A stretch of DNA of 35,263 bases from an uncultured Clostridia bacterium. GTDB taxonomy: Bacteria > Bacillota > Clostridia > Oscillospirales > Acutalibacteraceae. Shown in pieces: positions 29,859 to 35,263 of the stretch. The position numbers and the translations under genes are program-made. The DNA lies in NCBI GenBank assembly GCA_937916195.1, contig CALFTO010000022.1, positions 1-35,263 of the forward strand. The letters are read 5' to 3'. The notes beneath the pieces are model-generated. The model searched no databases and was not told the DNA's origin. It worked only from the letters and a program-made list of their open reading frames with translations. How positions within the stretch are numbered: position 1 is the stretch's first letter; each line of letters starts with the position of its first letter.

Positions 29859-31586
29859 ATGAAAAAAGGTTTAGCTGTTTTATCAGGACTTGCTGCAGCA
29901 GGTGCTGCGGTAAGTAGTGGCTTAATGTATTTAAAGAAAAAGGATATTTGTCCTCGTTGTGAAGTGAAAAAAGCACTTGCTAAAACAAAAATTCATTATA
30001 CCAAAGATGAAATGTATAATAATGGTGCTGCTCTTACACCGCCAATGGGTTGGTCAAGCTGGAATCTTTTCAGACACAAAATTGATGAAAATGTAATCCT
30101 TGGCATTGCAAAGGCTATGAAAGAAAGCGGGCTCGCTGATGCAGGCTATGTTTATGTTAACCTTGACGATTGCTGGCAATCCTCAATGCGTGACGAAAAC
30201 GGCAGAATGCAGGGGGATTTAACAACTTTCCCTCACGGTATTAAATGGCTTGTTGAGCAGGTTAATGATTTAGGTCTTAAGCTTGGTATTTACTCATCTA
30301 ACGGCACTTTGACTTGCGAAGATTTACCCGCATCTCTTTATAACGAGCGTATCGACGCTGAAACCTTTGCAGAGTGGGGAATTGAATATTTTAAATATGA
30401 CTATTGTCACCATGTGTTGATTCCTACCGATGCACCTTATATCGACAGTGTTTCTGTTGGTGGCGAGGGCATTGACGGTGAACTTGTTTTTAAGGCAAAG
30501 AATGCGGTGCTTTCCGGTGAAGCAAGAGTTATTGAAGAAAAGAACGGCGAAAGCTATGTAAAAGGGCTTTGCAGTGGTTTGGGCACAATTGAATTCAATA
30601 ATGTTGAGGTCCAGAAAGACGGAGAATATGTTCTTACTCTCGTAATGCGTAAAAACACCTGTGATGGTCAGTTCTGCGTTGTAACGGTTAATGGAACAGA
30701 TAAGTACGATTTCTTGATTGCAGAGCAGAAAGCCTTCTCTCGTGAGGGCAGACGTCAAATTAAAATTAAGCTTAATGCGGGTGTTAATACAATTTCAATC
30801 ACAAATCCTGTTGGCTCACCTATGGATAGTGCCGCAATGCAGTATGAAAAAATGGGTGAAGAGCTTAAGCGTGCCACAAAGAAATTCGCAGAAGAGAATA
30901 ATTGTGAAGAAAAGAAAATTCTTTATTCAATTTGTGAATGGGGCTGGAATAAGCCTTGGAAATGGGGCGGAAAAGCAGGTAATATTTGGAGAACTACCGG
31001 CGATATTATGGCAAATTGGGCATCAATTGTAGGTATTTATGAGGTCAATGTAAGACTTAATGAATATGCTCAGCCCGGTGCGTTCAACGACCCCGATATG
31101 CTTGAGGTTGGTAACGGTAAGCTTACATATGACGAGAACAAAGCACACTTTACTCTTTGGTCAATGATGGCGGCACCTCTTATTCTTGGCAATGATATTC
31201 GTAGTTTTATCAAAGAAGACGGAACAGTTGATAAGGACAACAAAATCCTCGGTATTCTCACAAATAAAGAGGTTATCGCGGTTAATCAGGACAAACTCGG
31301 CATTCAATGTAAAAGAATTAAATCAAATGGTTTTAATGATGTTCTTGTTAAGCCTATCGAAAACAATGAGGTTGCGGTTTGCTTCTTTAATAAAGGTCCT
31401 GTAACTGCAAATATGAGTGTGTCATTTGACGAAATTCACAATGTTGTTGCGGTTAGCTTACCAAAGGCAGAAAGCTACACAATTCGCGAGCTTTGGGATA
31501 ACACGGAAGAAACAGTTAGCGATAGAATTACTGCTTCTGTTGCATCTCACGCAGTAAAGGTGTATCGCGTTTCTGCGAATGTATAA
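29859..31586 (+). CDS. GH27 alpha-galactosidase with a CBM-like domain inserted in the barrel
   Basis: 575 residues. The N-terminal hydrophobic segment (about 4-24) and DICPRCEVKK suggest a membrane-tethered enzyme. The GH27 barrel begins LTPPMGWSSWNLF (about 60-72); NLDDCWQ, LGIYSSNGTLTC and EYFKYDYCHH follow, the last with nucleophile D181. Residues about 195-325 form an inserted beta-sandwich module resembling CBM6/35 (KDGEYVLTLVMRKNTCDG, then VNTISITNPVGSPMD), after which the barrel resumes with YSICEWGWNKPW, WRTTGDI (D382, probable acid/base), FNDPDMLEVGNG and LWSMMAAPLILGND. A C-terminal beta domain (about 470-575) ends it. It removes terminal alpha-galactose. The last 59 bases overlap the convergent gene at 31528. 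Confidence 0.9.
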   Translation: MKKGLAVLSGLAAAGAAVSSGLMYLKKKDICPRCEVKKALAKTKIHYTKDEMYNNGAALTPPMGWSSWNLFRHKIDENVILGIAKAMKESGLADAGYVYVNLDDCWQSSMRDENGRMQGDLTTFPHGIKWLVEQVNDLGLKLGIYSSNGTLTCEDLPASLYNERIDAETFAEWGIEYFKYDYCHHVLIPTDAPYIDSVSVGGEGIDGELVFKAKNAVLSGEARVIEEKNGESYVKGLCSGLGTIEFNNVEVQKDGEYVLTLVMRKNTCDGQFCVVTVNGTDKYDFLIAEQKAFSREGRRQIKIKLNAGVNTISITNPVGSPMDSAAMQYEKMGEELKRATKKFAEENNCEEKKILYSICEWGWNKPWKWGGKAGNIWRTTGDIMANWASIVGIYEVNVRLNEYAQPGAFNDPDMLEVGNGKLTYDENKAHFTLWSMMAAPLILGNDIRSFIKEDGTVDKDNKILGILTNKEVIAVNQDKLGIQCKRIKSNGFNDVLVKPIENNEVAVCFFNKGPVTANMSVSFDEIHNVVAVSLPKAESYTIRELWDNTEETVSDRITASVASHAVKVYRVSANV

Positions 31587-31956
31587 TTCTTTTTAAAATA
31601 TCAAACAGTATAAACGCGGTAATTGACAATCCGTACCAGCAAAGGCTGAAAGTCAAAGAAATTTGCCCCATAAAATTAGCAGGGAGATTTGTGTAATCCC
31701 ACACTCCCAAGTTAAAAACTTTGTTTACCATTATACCAACGGTAAATTCAAGGGTGGTTATAACGGCAGTTCCTACAAGTGCTTTAATAAAAATTGAAGC
31801 TCTCATAGCTTCATTTATAATGAAAAGCGCAAGAACTGCCGAGCCACCTGTAATTATCATAGACCAGTGGGTGTATCCGCGAAAAGAGACTTCTATTAGT
31901 CCATACACCGCACCGCCGAAAAGAAATAATAATAAGTATTTTTCAGCATTTTTCAA
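31528..31956 (-). CDS. CmpB-like putative ABC-transporter type IV membrane protein
   Basis: 142 residues with four or five membrane helices. The motif WDYTNLPANFMGQISLTFSLCWYGLS matches, in shorter pieces, the ABC_trans_CmpB family (WDYTNLPANFMGQ is its core). Function is unproven. No ATG is available at the N-terminus; I place the start at the TTG at 31956, about seven bases after AAGGTG, rather than the TTG at 31962, which abuts that site. Its 3' end runs 59 bases antisense into the alpha-galactosidase gene, so the two cannot share a standard terminator between them; the last residues (KRDTPLLREMQQKQ) look less conserved in type. Confidence 0.78.
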   Translation of the reverse strand: MKNAEKYLLLFLFGGAVYGLIEVSFRGYTHWSMIITGGSAVLALFIINEAMRASIFIKALVGTAVITTLEFTVGIMVNKVFNLGVWDYTNLPANFMGQISLTFSLCWYGLSITAFILFDILKRIIHSQKRDTPLLREMQQKQ

Positions 31957-32054
31957 ATTCAATCACCTTGAACTATTGTACCCTGAATAAACTCGTTTAG
32001 AAGTGAAAAATGCTATTAATAAATTTGAAAATATTCCTAAACAGGTGAAATACA

Positions 32055-34037
32055 ATGAACGATTTTGAACAGAAAAAAATAAGAGCCGAGCAGTTGCGTA
32101 AGGAACTCAATCATCATATCTATCGTTACTATGTCGAAAACGAAAATGATATCTCGGATTATGAGTATGATATGCTTATGCGTGAGCTCGATTCAATTGA
32201 AAAGGAATATCCCGAATTGCTTGCACCCGACTCACCAACACACCGCGTAGGCGGTCAGGCTGACGGTCAGTTTGAAGAAGTAGTTCATACAGTAAAAATG
32301 GAAAGCTTACAGGACGCATTTAGTCACGATGAAGTTCGCGATTTTGACCGTAGAGTACACGAAAGCTTTAATGATATTGATTTCGTTGTTGAGCCTAAAA
32401 TTGACGGGCTTTCTGTGTCGCTTGAATACACAAACGGCGTGTTCACACGTGGTTCAACACGTGGCGACGGTGTAAAGGGTGAAGATATCACAGCAAATCT
32501 TCGCACAGTAAAGTCAATTCCCTTGCGACTTAAAAAAGATATTCCTTTTATTGAAGTTCGTGGTGAGGTCTATATGCCTCGCGAATCTTTCTATGAAATC
32601 GTTGAAAAACAAGAATTAAAAGAGGAGAAGCCCTTTAAAAATCCCCGAAATGCCGCTGCAGGCAGTCTGCGACAGAAAAATCCTAAAATTACTGCAGAAC
32701 GCAAGCTTGATATTTTCGTTTTCAATATTCAGCAGGTTGAGGGTGCAGAAATTACAGGCCATTATCAATCTCTCGAATTTCTTAAGGAGTTAGGCTTTAA
32801 AACTGTTCCTTTCTTCAATAAGTTCAATAATATTGACGATGTTCTCGGCGAAATTCAGCGTATCGGTGATATAAGATATACTTTGCCATTTGATATTGAC
32901 GGCGCAGTTATTAAGGTCGATAAATTTTCGCATCGTGAGACTATCGGCAGTACCGCAAAATTTCCCAAATGGGCATTGGCTTATAAATATCCTCCCGAAG
33001 AGAAAGAGACAAAGCTTATTGATATTGAAATCAATGTGGGTAGAACAGGTGTTCTTACACCTACTGCGGTTTTTGAACCCGTGTTGGTTGCAGGCTCAAC
33101 TGTAAGCCGTGCAACTCTTCATAATGAAGATTTCATTAAAGAAAAAGGCATAAGAATTGGCGACACAGTAATAATTCGTAAGGCGGGCGATATTATCCCT
33201 GAAGTGTTATCCGTTGTTAAGCACGAAGAAAATACTGCACCATATGAAATGCCGAAATTCTGTCCCTCTTGCAATTCGCCCGTGCATCGCGAAGATGGTG
33301 AGGCAGCAATCCGTTGTGATAACCCCGATTGTCCCGCACAGCTTTTAAGAGTGCTTATCCATTTTTGCTCACGTGACGCTATGGATATTGAGGGACTTGG
33401 CGATGCTGTGCTTGAAGCATTACTCAATAAAGGCTTAATCGGTAAAATAGCAGATTTGTATCGTATTGATTACGAAAAAATAGCTGAGCTTGAGGGTATG
33501 GGTAAAAAGAGTGCCGACAATATGCGAAACGCAGTTGAAAAGTCAAAGCAGAATGATTTGTCAAAGCTTATTTTTGCATTCGGTATTCGTCACATTGGTC
33601 AAAAGGCTTCAAAATTGCTCGCAGATAACTTTAAAACTCTTGATAATGTTATGAATGCTACAAAGGACGAAATTCTTACTATTGAGGGCTTCGGCGAAAT
33701 TATGGCAGAGTCTGTCGTTGAATTCTTCTCACTTGAACAAACACAGCAAATGATTGCAGAGCTTAAAGAATTCGGACTCAATATGGAAAGTCAGCGCGAA
33801 GTCAAAGATAATCGTTTTGATGGTATGACCTTTGTGATTACGGGAACACTTTCAACCTATGGCAGAAAAGAAGCACAAGAAATCATTGAGTCTTTTGGCG
33901 GAAAAGCTTCTTCATCTGTTTCAAAGAAAACTACCTATGTTTTAGCAGGTGAGGCGGCAGGCTCAAAGCTTCAAAAAGCTACAGACTTGGGCGTTACTAT
34001 AATCAACGAAGAGCAATTCGCAGAAATGATTAAATAA
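32055..34037 (+). CDS. ligA: NAD+-dependent DNA ligase LigA
   Basis: 660 residues, typical length. Domains in order: Ia NAD-binding helices (1-70, HIYRYYVENENDISDYEYD), adenylation domain with K115 in VVEPKIDGLSV and GSTRGDGVKGEDIT, an OB fold (TGVLTPTAVFEPV), a four-Cys zinc finger (FCPSCNSPV...CDNPDCPAQL), helix-hairpin-helix repeats (GLGDAVLEAL, LEGMGKKSADN, IEGFGEIMAESV) and a C-terminal BRCT domain (MTFVITGTLSTYGRKEAQEI). It seals nicks in replication and repair. AGGTG site before ATG 32055. No clear promoter was found; the gap to the CmpB-like gene is 98 bases. Confidence 0.97.
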   Translation: MNDFEQKKIRAEQLRKELNHHIYRYYVENENDISDYEYDMLMRELDSIEKEYPELLAPDSPTHRVGGQADGQFEEVVHTVKMESLQDAFSHDEVRDFDRRVHESFNDIDFVVEPKIDGLSVSLEYTNGVFTRGSTRGDGVKGEDITANLRTVKSIPLRLKKDIPFIEVRGEVYMPRESFYEIVEKQELKEEKPFKNPRNAAAGSLRQKNPKITAERKLDIFVFNIQQVEGAEITGHYQSLEFLKELGFKTVPFFNKFNNIDDVLGEIQRIGDIRYTLPFDIDGAVIKVDKFSHRETIGSTAKFPKWALAYKYPPEEKETKLIDIEINVGRTGVLTPTAVFEPVLVAGSTVSRATLHNEDFIKEKGIRIGDTVIIRKAGDIIPEVLSVVKHEENTAPYEMPKFCPSCNSPVHREDGEAAIRCDNPDCPAQLLRVLIHFCSRDAMDIEGLGDAVLEALLNKGLIGKIADLYRIDYEKIAELEGMGKKSADNMRNAVEKSKQNDLSKLIFAFGIRHIGQKASKLLADNFKTLDNVMNATKDEILTIEGFGEIMAESVVEFFSLEQTQQMIAELKEFGLNMESQREVKDNRFDGMTFVITGTLSTYGRKEAQEIIESFGGKASSSVSKKTTYVLAGEAAGSKLQKATDLGVTIINEEQFAEMIK

Positions 34038-34083
34038 ATTACTCAACCAATGGTTGAAAACTAAAAAATCAACTTTTGTTACA

Positions 34084-34112
34084 TTTACTTTTTGAAAAAT
34101 TAACCATACAAT
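34084..34112 (+). promoter_or_regulatory. Possible promoter of the second XRE regulator
   Basis: TTTACT (34084-34089), 17-base spacer, TACAAT (34107-34112). Two mismatches in the -35; start predicted near 34119, within the inverted repeat at 34117-34132. Confidence 0.45.
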
Positions 34113-34116
34113 GCAG

Positions 34117-34132
34117 TTGTAATCGGTTACAA
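34117..34132. promoter_or_regulatory. Operator-like inverted repeat before the second XRE gene
   Basis: TTGTAATCGGTTACAA: the same half-sites as the palindrome at 9593-9606 (TTGTAA/TTACAA) with a four-base instead of two-base centre, again at the predicted start site. Confidence 0.55.
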
Positions 34133-34153
34133 AATTTCAAAGGAGTGTCTTTT

Positions 34154-34651
34154 ATGGAAAAAACTATTGGCAAAAAACTTTATGATTTAAGAAAGCAGTC
34201 AGGCTTTACGCAGGATTATGTGGCTGAAAAGCTTGGTGTATCAGCGCAGGCAGTATCAAAATGGGAAAATGACATTGCTTGTCCCGATATTATGACATTA
34301 CCTAATATCGCAGAGCTTTATGATATTACCATTGATGAACTATTTAAAAATGACGAGGTACAGTCAAATGTTAAATTTGAAAAGCCGGAGCAGATAAATC
34401 AAAACGAACTTTTGCTTCGCGTTTATGTTGATACTGTAAACGGTGATGTTGTAAAGGTAAGTTTGCCTTATCCCGTAGTAAAAGAGCTTATAAATGTGGG
34501 TAAAAATATTTCATCAGTTGTTTCAGGTATTGATTTAAGCGGTGTTGATTTTGAAACAATATTTGCAATGGTTGAAAGTGGTGCATTAGGCGAAATCGTA
34601 AATGTTAAAACTCAAAACAATGATATTGTTCGGGTGGTTGTAGAAAAATGA
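34154..34651 (+). CDS. XRE-family regulator with a C-terminal SHOCT-like (YvlB-type) domain
   Basis: 165 residues from ATG 34154, with AAAGGAG (34139-34145) at eight bases; the longer frame would read through the operator. The N-terminal helix-turn-helix (about 1-62) has recognition segment AQAVSKWENDIACPDI, very like the other XRE protein (QAVSKWE shared). A short linker leads to a C-terminal domain (about 85-165) with LPYPVVKELINVG, LSGVDFETIFAMVESGALGE and IVNVKTQNNDIVRVVVE, the pattern of SHOCT-like domains found in YvlB-type envelope-stress proteins. A DNA-binding protein tuned by that domain is likely (inference). It overlaps the next small gene by four bases. Confidence 0.85.
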   Translation: MEKTIGKKLYDLRKQSGFTQDYVAEKLGVSAQAVSKWENDIACPDIMTLPNIAELYDITIDELFKNDEVQSNVKFEKPEQINQNELLLRVYVDTVNGDVVKVSLPYPVVKELINVGKNISSVVSGIDLSGVDFETIFAMVESGALGEIVNVKTQNNDIVRVVVEK

Positions 34652-34887
34652 AAGTAATCTACCCTAAAAATTCTGTAATTAAAAGCACTAAAATTCCTAA
34701 CTTTTTATTATTAAATAGATTTTTATTTGGCTTGTTGAAGTTGTTTTTGATTACAAAGCATAAACTTTTCTTCAGAATCAAATATAAACACATAAAACCT
34801 ATTATAAAAATGACAAAGAATTACAAGAACTTTGAAATAGTTAATGTAAAGAGCCGACAAGGTGATGAGGTTAAAATTTTACTTTAA
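34648..34887 (+). CDS. Small basic protein with a partial SHOCT-like domain
   Basis: 79 residues, starting in an ATGA overlap with the XRE gene. The middle (about 20-55) is basic and hydrophobic, LLNRFLFGLLKLFLITKHKL, and could bind a membrane. The last 20 residues, FEIVNVKSRQGDEVKILL, align well with the end of the preceding protein (GEIVNVKTQNNDIVRVVV), so the two share a C-terminal domain type. Function unknown; likely a partner or anti-regulator of the XRE protein (inference from overlap and shared domain). Confidence 0.65.
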   Translation: MKVIYPKNSVIKSTKIPNFLLLNRFLFGLLKLFLITKHKLFFRIKYKHIKPIIKMTKNYKNFEIVNVKSRQGDEVKILL

Positions 34888-34910
34888 TTTCGAAAACTTT
34901 AAAAAAATAC

Positions 34911-34939
34911 TTGCATTTTCACTTGACTTGTGATATTAT
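34911..34939 (+). promoter_or_regulatory. Sigma-A-type promoter of rplS
   Basis: TTGCAT (34911-34916), 17-base spacer, TATTAT (34934-34939). Leader of about 98 bases. Confidence 0.7.
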
Positions 34940-34945
34940 ATTTGA

Positions 34946-35040
34946 GCATTTGCGGTAGTACGCAATGAAATAACTATTATCTCGGGTGGTCCTCTGCTGA
35001 CATTCGGTACGAACACTTGAAAAATTTTTATCGGAGGTTA
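34946..35040 (+). promoter_or_regulatory. rplS 5' leader, possibly an L19 autoregulatory leader
   Basis: The leader contains a TTGCG-GTAGTA-CGCAA hairpin (34950-34965) and a TTCG/CGAA mini-stem (about 35003-35013). Firmicutes commonly carry an L19 leader in this place, where L19 binds and represses its own synthesis; I cannot confirm by alignment that this is it. Confidence 0.45.
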
Positions 35041-35043
35041 GTT

Positions 35044-35263
35044 ATGGACGCATTAAAATTGATGACAGAGGGTATGGTTAAAGAAGCCAATCCCGCAATC
35101 AGAGTCGGTGACGTAGTAAAGGTTCACGTTAAGATTCGCGAAGGTGAGAGAGAAAGAATTCAGGTTTTCGAGGGCACAATCATTGCTCGCAAGGGTAGTG
35201 GCGTTTCTGAAACATTCACAGTTCGTCGTGTATCATACGGCGTTGGTGTTGAAAGAGTATTCC
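35044..35263 (+). CDS. rplS: 50S ribosomal protein L19, 3' truncated by window edge
   Basis: The first 73 of about 115 residues are present: MDALKLMTEGMVKEANPAIR, then VGDVVKVHVKIREGERERIQ, VFEGTIIARKGSG and TFTVRRVSYGVGVERVF, an excellent match to bacterial L19, which sits at the 30S-50S interface. CGGAGG (35032-35037) lies six bases before ATG 35044. In many bacteria rplS follows trmD and rimM; here it has its own promoter and leader after a small regulator gene. Confidence 0.96.
   Translation, partial: MDALKLMTEGMVKEANPAIRVGDVVKVHVKIREGERERIQVFEGTIIARKGSGVSETFTVRRVSYGVGVERVF

Noticed and set aside
1..35263. Prophage, transposase, toxin-antitoxin, CRISPR or biosynthetic gene cluster
   Set aside because: None of the coding regions carries hallmarks of such systems, and no regular direct-repeat array was seen.

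Overview
The window comes from a low-GC Gram-positive anaerobe. The likeliest source is a gut member of the class Clostridia, in the Oscillospiraceae/Ruminococcaceae sphere. The reasons are AGGAGG-type ribosome sites before most genes, sigma-A-like promoters with 17-bp spacers, two sporulation-lineage genes (spoIIR and a bofA-like gene), a biotin-dependent Na+-pumping decarboxylase, the ispH-S1 ribosomal protein fusion and a cmk-plsC-ispH/S1 order known from Clostridia. No prophage, insertion sequence, CRISPR array, rRNA or tRNA was recognised.

Layout. 1-2063: the 3' part of a GPH sugar:cation symporter, then sfsA. 2088-5691: a minus-strand oxaloacetate decarboxylase operon (oadA, membrane-anchor subunit, biotin carrier, oadB) with a clear promoter. 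5728-6036: a gene-free, almost fully palindromic element that folds as a three-way junction. 6067-9301: a minus-strand clan GH-A glycosidase with two CBM-like modules, behind a pair of half-size TauE/SafE transporters. 9381-11558: an XRE regulator and a TRIC-type channel, bracketed by inverted copies of a short repeat. 11557-14830: small genes (BofA-like, a Cys-rich 55-residue protein, a possible beta-propeller, a DUF1292 protein), a 6S RNA, a zinc-ribbon membrane protein and spoIIR. 14914-20379: a tightly overlapping GDPD/GH20/Na-Pi transporter operon and a GH18-like lipoprotein. 20500-21650: a promoter, a structured leader RNA with a UUCG-capped terminator, and a zinc-ribbon membrane protein. 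21713-24219: ackA, divergent from tmcAL. 24311-29769: rpiR-type regulator, flavoprotein, cmk, plsC and ispH-S1. 29859-31586: GH27 alpha-galactosidase with an inserted module. 31528-35263: CmpB-like membrane protein, ligA, a second XRE regulator with a small partner, and the start of rplS.

How the genes fit together. Sugar uptake (GPH family) and several glycosidases point to a saccharolytic fermenter; the chemistry of the GPH substrate is not shown. AckA makes ATP from acetyl phosphate. The Oad complex couples oxaloacetate decarboxylation to Na+ export, and that gradient could drive the GPH and Na/Pi transporters (inference). Most other genes are housekeeping: isoprenoid, phospholipid and CDP synthesis, DNA ligation, translation.

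The signals most worth a second look are the three-way-junction element at 5728-6036, the riboswitch-like leader at 20535-20749, the internal ribosome site that would release a free S1 protein from the ispH fusion, and a matching operator-like inverted repeat at the start sites of both XRE regulators.
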